Source: Nocardioides pini (GTDB lineage Bacteria; Actinomycetota; Actinomycetes; Propionibacteriales; Nocardioidaceae). Taken from it: a DNA stretch of 64,000 nt. Numbering within the stretch: position 1 is the first letter of the stretch; every line of letters starts with the position of its first letter. Below the pieces are notes generated by a model. The model was not told where the DNA came from, ran no database searches, and worked only from the letters and a program-made list of their open reading frames with translations. A program made the translations under genes and the position numbers. Of the stretch, positions 16,766 to 24,462 are shown piece by piece. The stretch covers positions 80,365 through 144,364 of the forward strand of contig NZ_JAPPUX010000005.1 of the NCBI RefSeq assembly GCF_026712185.1, written 5' to 3'.

Positions 16766-18181
16766 ATGGAGACAGTCGAGTACGACGTCGTGGTCATCGG
16801 CGCCGGCCCCGCCGGGGAGAACGCCGCTCAGTACGCCGTCGAGGGCACCGGGATGACCGCTGCCCTCGTCGAGCGCGAGCTGCTCGGGGGTGAGTGCAGC
16901 TACTGGGCGTGCATCCCGAGCAAGGCGCTGCTGCGTCCGGTCGCGGTGGCCGACGTGACGTCCGACCTGCCGGGCGTCTCGACGGCCCACGTCGCCCCGA
17001 AGGCGCTGCTCGAGCGCCGCGACACGTGGGTCTCCCACTACGACGACTCGGGCCAGGTCGACTGGGCGAAGGGCGCCGGCCTCGCGGTGCTGCGGGGTGA
17101 CGCGCGGCTGACCGGTGAGCGGACGGTCCGGGTCTCCTCGGCCGACGGCGACGTCGTCCTCCGGGCGCGGCAGGCGGTGGTGATCGCCACCGGCAGCGCG
17201 GCGCACGTCCCGCAGGAGTACGCCGACGTGCTCCCGTGGGACTCGCGCGACGCGACCGGCGTGGTGGAGGTGCCCGAGCGGCTCGTGATCGTCGGTGGCG
17301 GGGTGGTGGCGTGCGAGGCGGCGACCTGGATGGCCGCGCTCGGCTCGTCGGTGACGCTGGTCGTGCGCGGCCGCCGGCTGCTGGGCCGCACCGAGCCGTT
17401 CGCCGGTGAGGCGGTGCTCGCGGGCCTGCGCGAGCGTGGCGTGACCGTGCTGCTCGGCACCTCCGTCGAGTCCGTGCGCCGCGAGGACCCCGAGGCCACC
17501 GGCACCGGGCGGGTCCACGGCGGCACCGTCACCCTCGCCACCACCCGCGGCGAGCTCGAGGCCGACGAGGTGCTGCTCGCGATCGGCCGGAGCCCCCGCC
17601 TCGACGACCTCGGCCTCTCGTCGGTGGACCTGACGACCGACCACGTCACCGGCGGCCGGCTGCCGGACTGGCTCCACGCCGTCGGCGACGCCACGGGCGG
17701 CCCGCCCCTCACCCACTGGGGCAAGCACCAGGGCCGGGTGGTCGGGGCCCGCATCGCGGCCCGCGCCGCGGGCGAGGTCGCGTGGGAGCCCGACCGCGAG
17801 GCACCGGTGCCGCAGGTCGTCTTCACCGAGCCCGAGGTCGCCACCGTCGGGATGACCGAGGCGCAGGCCCGCGACGCCGGCCACGAGGTGGTGGTCACCA
17901 AGGTGCCGACCTCGTCGGCCGCCGGCACCAGCCTGCAGCGCGACCACGTCGCCGGCGACTCCCAGCTCGTCGTCGACGCCCACTCCCGGCTGCTGCTCGG
18001 CGCCACGTTCGTCGGCCCGGAGGCCGGCGAGATGCTCCACGCGGCGACCGTGGCGATGACCGGCGGCGTGCCCGTGCACGTGCTGCGCCACGCCGTGCCG
18101 TCGTACCCCACCGCCTCGGAGCTCTGGCTCCGCCTCCTCGAGGAGCTCCCCCCGGCCTTCCGCACGCCCCCGCCCGCCTGA
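16766..18181 (+). CDS. FAD-dependent pyridine-nucleotide-disulfide oxidoreductase
   Basis: A 471-residue class I flavoprotein disulfide reductase. It has the FAD-binding GAGPAGENAAQYA (residues 12-24), the redox pair Cys44/Cys49 in GGECSYWACIPSKALLRP, a second Rossmann GGGVVACEAATWMA for NAD(P)H, and the ATRGELEADEVLLAIGRSPR segment. The C-terminal dimerisation domain begins near VPQVVFTEPEVATVG. The CSYWAC spacing matches the four-residue gap of lipoamide dehydrogenase and mercuric reductase, but no metal-binding tail and no 2-oxoacid dehydrogenase genes are nearby, so the substrate is open. The start lies 6 nt after TAGGGT (16754-16759). Confidence 0.9.
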   Translation: METVEYDVVVIGAGPAGENAAQYAVEGTGMTAALVERELLGGECSYWACIPSKALLRPVAVADVTSDLPGVSTAHVAPKALLERRDTWVSHYDDSGQVDWAKGAGLAVLRGDARLTGERTVRVSSADGDVVLRARQAVVIATGSAAHVPQEYADVLPWDSRDATGVVEVPERLVIVGGGVVACEAATWMAALGSSVTLVVRGRRLLGRTEPFAGEAVLAGLRERGVTVLLGTSVESVRREDPEATGTGRVHGGTVTLATTRGELEADEVLLAIGRSPRLDDLGLSSVDLTTDHVTGGRLPDWLHAVGDATGGPPLTHWGKHQGRVVGARIAARAAGEVAWEPDREAPVPQVVFTEPEVATVGMTEAQARDAGHEVVVTKVPTSSAAGTSLQRDHVAGDSQLVVDAHSRLLLGATFVGPEAGEMLHAATVAMTGGVPVHVLRHAVPSYPTASELWLRLLEELPPAFRTPPPA

Positions 18182-18208
18182 CCGGCCGGACTTTCGCGTC
18201 TTCCGGGA

Positions 18209-19411
18209 TCAGCCGCGCTCGCGGAGGTACCTCCCGAAATGGGGGACGGTGAAGGCGATGCGGCCACGCTCGCCGGAGTAGACAAGGCCCTTCTTGAGCA
18301 GCGAGTCGCGGGCCGGGGAGAGGGACTGCGGCTTCTTGCCGAGGGCCGCGGCGACGTCGGAGCTGGGGACGGAGTCCTCGTCGCCACCGGCGCCGGCCTG
18401 GCCCAGCGCGACGTCGGCCATCGCCATCAGGTAGTCCCGCTCGCCCGGCGTCGCGCGCTCGTAGCGTGAGCCGAAGAACCCGACGGCGAGCTCGGACTCG
18501 GCCTCGGGAGCGGCGACGGCGACGTCGGCGGCGGTGATCGGCGAGCGCGGCGCGAGGTCCCACACGGCCTTGCCGTAGGCCTGGATGAAGTAGGGGTAGC
18601 CCCCGGTGGCGTCGTACATCGCGGCGAGGGCGTCGGGCTCGTAGGCCGCGTCCTCGTCGGCAGCGGGCGCCTCCAGCGCGCGGTCGGCGGCCTCGCGGGA
18701 GAGCCGGTCGATGCGCTGGTAGCGGAAGAGGCGCTCGCTGTAGGACTTGCTCGCGCTCAGCACGGCGGCCAGGTGCGGCAGTCCGGCACCGACGACGATG
18801 ACGGGCAGGCCCGACTGGCTGAGCTCGTGGCAGGCGGCGCACAGTGCGGACACGTCGTCGGGACCGAGGTCCTGCATCTCGTCGATGAAGATCCCGATGC
18901 CCTTGCCCACGTCGGCCGCGAGTCCGCCGAGGTCGGTGAAGAGCTCGACGAGGTCGATCTCGATGTCGCCGGAGTCGGCGCGGCCGCGCACCGCGGCGAC
19001 GTCGATGCCGGGACTCCACTGGTCCTTGAGCTTGGCGTTGGCGCCGGCGTCGCGGTGCGCGAAGGACTTGATGACGCCGAGCACGTGGTCGACCGAGTCC
19101 TCGTCGCGGTGCCCGAGCTCGCGGACCGCCTGGTGCAGCGCGCTGCTCAGCGGGCGGCGCAGCCCCTGGCCGGGGCGGGCCTCGAGCTTGCCCGTGCCCC
19201 AACCCTTGCGCACGGCCGCCCCCCGCAGCGCGTTGAGGAGGACGGTCTTGCCCACCCCCCGCAGCCCGGTGAGCACGAGGCTGCGCTCGGGGCGACCGTT
19301 GGCGACGCGCTCGAGGACGACGCCGAACGCGGTGAGCTGCTCGTCGCGCCCGGCGAGCTCGGGCGGGCGCTGCCCGGCGCCGGGGGCGTAGGGGTTCCGG
19401 ATCGGGTCCAC
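18209..19411 (-). CDS. AAA ATPase, unknown role
   Basis: A 400-residue protein starting with the pattern DPIRNPYAPGAGQRPPELAGR found on a widespread actinobacterial ATPase family. The P-loop is GLRGVGKT (Lys55), the Walker B/sensor region is GIFIDEMQDL, and sensor 1 is LPVIVVGAGLPHL. A C-terminal winged-helix-like region (SDVAAALGKKPQSLSPARDSLLKKGLV) is likely to bind DNA. The domain order resembles ORC/Cdc6-like and archaeal-type ATPases. The GTG lies 6 nt after TAGGGT, and an 8-bp inverted repeat sits just upstream. A small gene of unknown function (19469-19732) lies upstream on the same strand. Confidence 0.85.
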   Translation of the reverse strand: MDPIRNPYAPGAGQRPPELAGRDEQLTAFGVVLERVANGRPERSLVLTGLRGVGKTVLLNALRGAAVRKGWGTGKLEARPGQGLRRPLSSALHQAVRELGHRDEDSVDHVLGVIKSFAHRDAGANAKLKDQWSPGIDVAAVRGRADSGDIEIDLVELFTDLGGLAADVGKGIGIFIDEMQDLGPDDVSALCAACHELSQSGLPVIVVGAGLPHLAAVLSASKSYSERLFRYQRIDRLSREAADRALEAPAADEDAAYEPDALAAMYDATGGYPYFIQAYGKAVWDLAPRSPITAADVAVAAPEAESELAVGFFGSRYERATPGERDYLMAMADVALGQAGAGGDEDSVPSSDVAAALGKKPQSLSPARDSLLKKGLVYSGERGRIAFTVPHFGRYLRERG

Positions 19412-19417
19412 GATCAG

Positions 19418-19453
19418 ACCCTATTCAGCAATCTAGGTCGCGCCGTAGATTGC
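19418..19453 (-). promoter_or_regulatory. -10 box and operator-like inverted repeat of the ATPase gene
   Basis: The minus strand has TAGGGT at 19418-19423, 6 nt before the GTG at 19411. Upstream of it is a perfect inverted repeat GCAATCTA, 10 nt, TAGATTGC (19428-19453), placed where a repressor would sit between -35 and -10. Confidence 0.6.
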
Positions 19454-19468
19454 CGGATAGTCGGCGAG

Positions 19469-19732
19469 TCAGCCCGCCTCGCTGGGCTGGTCGAGCCGTT
19501 CGACGCGCCTGCGGGCGGCGGCGTACGCCTCGTCGAGGCCCTGGCGCAGCAGGGCGATCAGGTCGGGCACCTCGTCCGCCGACAGCCGGAAGGTGCCGGC
19601 GCAGACGTTGTCGCGCCACAGCGACAGCACGACGAGCTGCTGCTCCTGGTGCCACGTCACGCGCAGCGAGCGGTCCTCACCGCGAGGGTCGAGGAAGACC
19701 GCTCCGGTGCGAGGAAGCTGCTGGCGGGCCAT
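19469..19732 (-). CDS. Small conserved protein, unknown function
   Basis: An 87-residue protein: GAVFLDPRGEDRSLRVTWH and LVVLSLWRDNVCAGTFRLSA, followed by a helical C-terminus (LIALLRQGLDEAYAAARRR). It has the look of a small alpha/beta protein common in Nocardioides-like genomes, but I cannot name a family. I chose the ATG at 19732 (MARQQL) because the upstream extension is a shadow of the divergent glycosylase gene. It is divergent from that gene, 46 nt away. Confidence 0.7.
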   Translation of the reverse strand: MARQQLPRTGAVFLDPRGEDRSLRVTWHQEQQLVVLSLWRDNVCAGTFRLSADEVPDLIALLRQGLDEAYAAARRRVERLDQPSEAG

Positions 19733-19778
19733 GTCCCATTGTGACTCGGCCCACAAGTTCCTGCCTAGACTCATCCCC

Positions 19779-20660
19779 GTGCCCGAGCTGCCCGAGGTCG
19801 AAGCCCTCGTCCAGGACCTGCGTGGCCGCCTCGTGGGCCGCGCCATCAGCCGCATCGACCTCGCCGCGTTCAGCGCGCTGAAGACCTTCGACCCGCCGCT
19901 GCACGCGTTGCACGGCACGCTCGTCGACGACGTCACGCGGCACGGGAAGTTCCTCGACATCGACGCCAGCGGGGTGCACCTCGTCATCCACCTGGCGCGG
20001 GCAGGTTGGATCCGCTGGCGCGACGAGGTGCCGGCCCTCCCGGCCAAGCCCAGCTCCAAGAACCCGCTCGCCGCCCGCATCGTCATCGACGACCCCGACC
20101 TCGAGACCCGGCCCGGCCTCGACATCACCGAGGCCGGCACGCGCAAGGGCCTCGCGATCTATGTCGTCCGCGACCCGCAGGAGGTCGAGGGCGTGGCCCG
20201 GCTCGGTCCCGACCCGCTCTCCGACGACTTCACCCTCGAGGTGCTCCGGCAGATCCTCGAGCGCGAGGGGCGCAAGCAGATCAAGGGCGTCCTGCGGATG
20301 CAGTCGATCGTCGCGGGCATCGGCAACGCCTACTCCGACGAGATCCTCCACGCGGCGCGGATGTCGCCGTTCAAGCCGGCCAACAGCCTCGACGAGGCCG
20401 AGCTCCAGACGCTGTACGACGCCGTCCGCACGACGCTTGGCGACGCGGTGCAGCGCTCGAGCGGGCTCGCCGCCAGCGAGCTCAAGGGCGAGAAGAAGAG
20501 CAACCTCGCCGTGCACGGGCGCACCGGCCAGGCGTGCCCCGTCTGCGGCGACGTGGTGCGCGAGGTGTCGTTCGCCGACTCGAGCCTGCAGTACTGCGCG
20601 ACCTGCCAGACGGGCGGGAAGCCTCTCGCCGACCGGCGGATGTCGAAGCTGCTGAAGTAG
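19779..20660 (+). CDS. Fpg/Nei family DNA glycosylase
   Basis: A 293-residue bifunctional DNA glycosylase/AP lyase for oxidised bases. After removal of the initiator residue the N-terminal Pro (PELPEVE) is the catalytic nucleophile. The helix-two-turn-helix is near QIKGVLRMQSIVAGIGNAYSDEIL, and the zinc finger CPVC...CATC ends the protein with a conserved Arg-rich tip (ADRRMSKLLK). The central GWIRW-containing region and the truncated hairpin are closer to the actinobacterial Fpg-like group than to E. coli Fpg, so substrate specificity is uncertain. The GTG lies 7 nt after TAGACT. Confidence 0.92.
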   Translation: MPELPEVEALVQDLRGRLVGRAISRIDLAAFSALKTFDPPLHALHGTLVDDVTRHGKFLDIDASGVHLVIHLARAGWIRWRDEVPALPAKPSSKNPLAARIVIDDPDLETRPGLDITEAGTRKGLAIYVVRDPQEVEGVARLGPDPLSDDFTLEVLRQILEREGRKQIKGVLRMQSIVAGIGNAYSDEILHAARMSPFKPANSLDEAELQTLYDAVRTTLGDAVQRSSGLAASELKGEKKSNLAVHGRTGQACPVCGDVVREVSFADSSLQYCATCQTGGKPLADRRMSKLLK

Positions 20661-20684
20661 CCCGGGCACCCCGGACAACGGCAG

Positions 20685-20728
20685 AGGTGCCGGCTGGGCT
20701 CACCCCCGTGACAGCCCGGCCGACACCT
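20685..20728. terminator. Hairpin terminator between convergent genes
   Basis: A 16-bp stem (20685-20700 with 20713-20728; AGGTGCCGGCTGGGCT against its near-complement) has one mismatch and one G-U pair, and a 12-nt loop. It follows the glycosylase gene by 25 nt and faces the convergent gene at 20764. Confidence 0.75.
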
Positions 20729-20763
20729 CGCGCGTCAAGCCTACCCTGACGACGCCCCAGGTT

Positions 20764-21153
20764 TCACGCAGTGGCGCCCTTGTCGGCCGACCGGCGCGAA
20801 AATCTCTCCCACGCGGCCTGGCGCGAGACGCCGAGCGCCCGGCCGATCTCCGCCCACGAGATGTTGCGGCTGCGGAGCAGGTCGACCCACTCGTGGGCGA
20901 ACGCGGTGTTCTGCTCGGCCGAGGCCAGGATCTGCGGCAGCGTCGCCAGCAGCTCGCCGTCGTCCATCCGCTCCCACGGGAACGGCCCGCGGGCCGCGGT
21001 CCACTGCGCCTCGTCGTGGAGGATGCCGTGGAAGTCGTCGACGCACCGCTCGCACACCTGGGCGCCGAGGCCCCCGACGAGACGCAGGTCGGTGCCCGGT
21101 CCTCCGGGCTCACCGCAGAAGGAGCAGATCCTGCCCTCGCGCGTGATCGACAT
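20764..21153 (-). CDS. ClpX-type C4 zinc finger protein with helix-turn-helix
   Basis: A 129-residue protein combining two small domains. Residues about 8-42 hold a C4 zinc finger (ICSFCGEPGG then CERCVDDFHG) like the ClpX N-terminal zinc-binding domain. The C-terminal part has a helix-turn-helix (ISWAEIGRALGVSRQAAWERF). No AAA+ module is present, so this is not ClpX; the zinc domain could dimerise or bind an adaptor while the second part binds DNA. I chose the ATG at 21153 (MSITREG); the longer frame upstream is not coding-like. The target is unknown. Confidence 0.8.
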   Translation of the reverse strand: MSITREGRICSFCGEPGGPGTDLRLVGGLGAQVCERCVDDFHGILHDEAQWTAARGPFPWERMDDGELLATLPQILASAEQNTAFAHEWVDLLRSRNISWAEIGRALGVSRQAAWERFSRRSADKGATA

Positions 21154-21230
21154 GGCCCGTCCTCCCTCTACCCCGCCGCCCGCCATCGTACGTGGCTCGC
21201 GGTCACCGCGCCGGGACGCGCGAGGCGCCG

Positions 21231-21719
21231 TCACCCGGTGGACTCGGGGACCTCGGGCAGCTCGGGCAGCTCGATGTCGTCGGTGGGGCTGCCGCACGTG
21301 TCGGTGAGGTAGTTGCCGAAGGCCTCGGCCTGCTTCTCCTCCTCGGCCGAGGCGTCGGCGCCGCCCTTCTCCAGGTCCTCGAGGTTCTCCATCGAGAAGT
21401 CCTCCGCGTCGATCTCCTCGGCCTGGTCGACGACCGACTCGAACCCCTTGCGCGCGTCCTCGGAGATGCCCTCCGGGGTGCCGACCTCCTCCATCCGCGC
21501 CGCCCAGTCCTTGACCGCCTGCGCCATGTCCTCGTCGCTGGGCAGCTCCATGGTGGACATGTCCTCGGGCACCACGTCGGACATCAGGCTGTTGGCCGCG
21601 TCGCAGAAGTCGTCCCTGCTCGCATCGCTCGGGGCGCCGCTGCTGCCTCCGCAGGCCGAGGTGACGGTGCCGACCAGGAGCACGGCGCTCGTCAGGGTCA
21701 GGCGGGCACGGATGGTCAT
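21231..21719 (-). CDS. Putative lipoprotein, paralog of the 4949-5350 product
   Basis: A 162-residue protein with a signal peptide and a lipobox-like TSAC (MTIRARLTLTSAVLLVGTV then TSACGG), so it is probably lipidated and outside the membrane. The mature part is strongly acidic with a Cys in DDFC and another in YLTDTCG. It shares DAS-x-x-DFC, VGTP-x3-S-x-DAR-x-GFE and Y-T-x-TC with the lipoprotein at 4949-5350. Compared with that paralog it has an extra acidic linker (MENLEDLEKGGADASAEEE). I chose the ATG at 21719 and not the one at 21740 because it starts at a proper signal peptide. Confidence 0.72.
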   Translation of the reverse strand: MTIRARLTLTSAVLLVGTVTSACGGSSGAPSDASRDDFCDAANSLMSDVVPEDMSTMELPSDEDMAQAVKDWAARMEEVGTPEGISEDARKGFESVVDQAEEIDAEDFSMENLEDLEKGGADASAEEEKQAEAFGNYLTDTCGSPTDDIELPELPEVPESTG

Positions 21720-21790
21720 GGATTCCCCCTCTGGTGGCACGCGTCCCCCGTCGGGATCACGTCACGATCGGGCCTACCCTCCCGTGATCG

Positions 21791-22480
21791 TCACCGATCG
21801 TCCACCCGGAACGGGTCCGGCAGCGGCACGTCGAGGCTGCGCCCGAGCGCGGCGAGGTAGTCGGCGCGCGGACGTCGTACGACACCCAGCGACGCGAGGT
21901 GCGGGGTCTGCCACTGCACGTCCAACAGCCGCCGGTCGGCGTACTCGTCGCGCAGCAGCTCGACGAGGGCGAGCAGCGCCACCTTCGAGGCGTCGCGCTC
22001 GCGGTGGAACATCGACTCCCCCGCGAACAGGCCACCGACGCTCACGCCGTAGAGCCCACCCGCCAGCCGGCCGTCGCGCCAGGCCTCGACGGAGTGCGCC
22101 CAGCCGAGGCGGTGCAGGCGTCCGTAGGCGTGCCGGAAGTCCGGCGTGATCCAGCCGTCCGCCCGGTCCGGGCTCCCGCACGCGCCCACCACCTCGTCGA
22201 AGGCGGTGTCGATGCGGATCTCGAAGTCGCGGGCCGAGCGGCGCAGCGACCGGGACACACGCAGGCCGTCGAGCGGCAGCACGCCCCGCTCGACGGGCGA
22301 GAACCAGCCGAGGTGCTCCTCGCCGTCCAGGGTGACCGGCATCGGGAACAGGCCCAGGCCGTAGGCCGTGACGAGCGTGCCCGGCTCGAGGTCGGCGCCC
22401 AGCGCGACGAGGTCGTCGTCGGGGTCCCACGACGAGCACGCCGGGAACGCCCACGGTGTCGGAGCGGGGGCGATGGGCAC
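21791..22480 (-). CDS. aat: Leucyl/phenylalanyl-tRNA-protein transferase
   Basis: A 229-residue enzyme that adds Leu or Phe to N-terminal Lys/Arg of proteins, marking them for ClpS-dependent degradation (N-end rule). Family blocks present: LVALGADLEPGTLVTAY, GLFPMPV, LGWFSPVERGVLPL, and HSVEAWRDGRLAGGLYGVSVGGLFAGESMF, with a C-terminal LLDVQWQTPHLASLG. I chose the GTG at 22480, which starts VPIAPAPTPWAFP and lies 7 nt after TAGCGT; an ATG at 22507 is the alternative. It is divergent from the EcsC-like gene. Confidence 0.92.
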   Translation of the reverse strand: MPIAPAPTPWAFPACSSWDPDDDLVALGADLEPGTLVTAYGLGLFPMPVTLDGEEHLGWFSPVERGVLPLDGLRVSRSLRRSARDFEIRIDTAFDEVVGACGSPDRADGWITPDFRHAYGRLHRLGWAHSVEAWRDGRLAGGLYGVSVGGLFAGESMFHRERDASKVALLALVELLRDEYADRRLLDVQWQTPHLASLGVVRRPRADYLAALGRSLDVPLPDPFRVDDR

Positions 22481-22584
22481 ACTTCGCACGCTAGCGAACG
22501 ACCCCATCGAAGGGGACGCCCTCGGCGCCCGACCTCGACCCCGGAGGGTGCTCGTCACTGGGCGCGCGACCGTACGATCGGTGC

Positions 22585-23262
22585 ATGGGCCTGAAGGAGA
22601 CCGTCGAGCGGCAGCTCGCCCCCCGCCTCCACGAGATGGCGCCGGGGCTGACCGGCGCGTTCGTGCGCGAGGCGCTGAGCCGCGCGATCGACGGCGTCGG
22701 CCCGCTCGCCCCGGCCGCGGTGGCGGCCGACAAGCAGCTGCGCGAGCAGCGCGGCAACGTCGAGCGGGCGATCCACGAGGTCATCGAGAACAACGTCCGG
22801 CTCGCGGGCGCGCAGGGCTTCGCCACCAACGTCGGCGGCATGATCACCATGGCGATCACCATCCCCGCCAACGTCACCGGGCTCGCGGTCCTCCAGTGCC
22901 GGATGGTCGCCGGCATCGCCCACCTGCGCGGACACGACCTCGCCGACCCCCGCGTCCGCAACGCCATCCTGACGCTGCTGCTGGGCGAGGAGCAGGTGCA
23001 CGAGCTGGTCTCGAAGCGCAAGCTGCCCAGCACGCCGGTGGCGATCGCCACGGCCCCGGTCCACGACCCGACCATCGACGGCTCCATCTCGGCCGTCGTC
23101 GCGACCGACATCGTCACCCGGATCGCCGGCAAGCGGCTGGCGACCACCCTCGGCCGCAAGATCCCGCTGGTCGGCGGCGTCGTCGGCATGGGCGCCGACG
23201 GCTACGCCACCTGGCGCATCGGCCGCTACGCCGACCGCGAGCTGCTGCCGCGCCGGCGGTGA
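22585..23262 (+). CDS. EcsC family protein
   Basis: A 225-residue protein with a central amphipathic to hydrophobic block (FATNVGGMITMAITIPANVTGLAVLQCRM) and the C-terminal IPLVGGVVGMGADGYATWRIG, which match the EcsC family. In Bacillus EcsC lies next to an ABC transporter, but its function is unknown, and no transporter is next to this gene. It is probably peripheral or integral to the membrane through the two hydrophobic blocks. The ATG lies 6 nt after TACGAT, so it looks leaderless. Confidence 0.8.
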   Translation: MGLKETVERQLAPRLHEMAPGLTGAFVREALSRAIDGVGPLAPAAVAADKQLREQRGNVERAIHEVIENNVRLAGAQGFATNVGGMITMAITIPANVTGLAVLQCRMVAGIAHLRGHDLADPRVRNAILTLLLGEEQVHELVSKRKLPSTPVAIATAPVHDPTIDGSISAVVATDIVTRIAGKRLATTLGRKIPLVGGVVGMGADGYATWRIGRYADRELLPRRR

Positions 23263-23268
23263 CCCGCG

Positions 23269-24462
23269 TCAGCCCTTGCGCCCGCGCAGCCTCCGGTAGG
23301 CGTCGAGCGAGCCACGACCGGCGGGGCTGCCCTCGAGCGTGGTGACCACCTTGCGCCGCGCGCGGTAGGCGGTGGTCGCGCGGGCACGCTCGAGGTCCTC
23401 GCGGGCCTCGCGCAGCTCGCCGTGCAGCCGTTCCTCCACCGCCCGCAGCCGCGCGCCCTCGACCAGCAGGGCGCTGATCGCGTCGAGCGCGGGCGGCAGC
23501 AGCTCGTCGGCCGTCACGGCGTCCGGGTTGGCGAAGGTGCCGGCGTCGGGCCCGAGGAGGTCGTCGAGCGAGCCGACGACGTCGTACCCCCGCTCGGCGA
23601 GCACCGCGATCCAGCGCTCCGACAGCCCGCGGGCCCACGCGTGGTCCTCGGGGGAGAGGCCGAGGCGCGCCGACGACACGCCGCGCGAGAGCGTCTGGTG
23701 GGCCAGCGTCTCGCGCACCAGCGGGCGGTAGTCGGGCGGCGCGATGATCGAGGTGACCCGCTCGTTGATGGTGCGCAGGAGCGAGGTCTCCGGGACGCCG
23801 AGGGACGGGTTCTCCCGCTCCGCGGTGAGGTCGAGCGGCAGTCCGTCGAGCCCGAAGGTGCGGGAGAACCGGCGCCACAGCTCGCCGCGGTCCGCGCCCG
23901 GCGGGGGCAGCGTCACCAGGTGCACGCGCTCGGGCGGCAGCGAGGAGCCCCACCGCTCGAGGATGTCGGGGATCTCCTGGACCGCCCAGAACCACGAGCC
24001 GATGCGGGAGTCGCGGTCGGGGTCGCGGATGGTGCGCAGGAACTTGGCGTACGTGATGTGGCTGCGGTGCTTGACGTTCTCCTGCCACTCGGCGGGGACC
24101 TGGCGCACCAGGTCGCGCACCGAGAGCACGAGGTGGACCTCGGCGTCGCCGAGGGAGGCGAGCGCGCGCTCCACCTGGGTCGGGGTGGCGCGGGCGAAGA
24201 TCTCGTGGCTGATGATCGAGGTGCCGTGCCACTCGCGGACCTCGGCGGCGAGCCGGTCCCAGGCGCCGACGGCCTCGGTCTCGATGCCGCCCCACGGCAG
24301 GGTCATCAGGTCGAGGGCGGCGAGGAAGTGGGCGTCGAAGCGGTCGGCGGGGTAGAGGATGTCGTGCTCGCGCAGCACCGGCTGGTTGCGGAAGAGGACG
24401 TCCTGGAGGTAGGACGTGCCGGTCTTCGGGCAGCCCACGTGCAGCAGCACCCGCCTGCTCAC
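23269..24462 (-). CDS. PAPS-dependent sulfotransferase family protein
   Basis: A 397-residue protein, the last of three overlapping sulfotransferase-family genes. The 5'-phosphosulfate loop is LLHVGCPKTGTSYLQD (Lys13). The 3'-phosphate site is HLVLSVRDLVRQVPAEWQE, with Ser and Arg in the expected order. A histidine in SIISHEIFAR is in the region of the catalytic base in related enzymes. The C-terminal about 60 residues are rich in Arg/Glu/Ala and probably helical. The acceptor substrate is not predictable; many actinobacterial paralogs modify cell-surface sugars or small metabolites. It starts with GTG and overlaps the preceding stop by 4 nt. Confidence 0.85.
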   Translation of the reverse strand: MSRRVLLHVGCPKTGTSYLQDVLFRNQPVLREHDILYPADRFDAHFLAALDLMTLPWGGIETEAVGAWDRLAAEVREWHGTSIISHEIFARATPTQVERALASLGDAEVHLVLSVRDLVRQVPAEWQENVKHRSHITYAKFLRTIRDPDRDSRIGSWFWAVQEIPDILERWGSSLPPERVHLVTLPPPGADRGELWRRFSRTFGLDGLPLDLTAERENPSLGVPETSLLRTINERVTSIIAPPDYRPLVRETLAHQTLSRGVSSARLGLSPEDHAWARGLSERWIAVLAERGYDVVGSLDDLLGPDAGTFANPDAVTADELLPPALDAISALLVEGARLRAVEERLHGELREAREDLERARATTAYRARRKVVTTLEGSPAGRGSLDAYRRLRGRKG

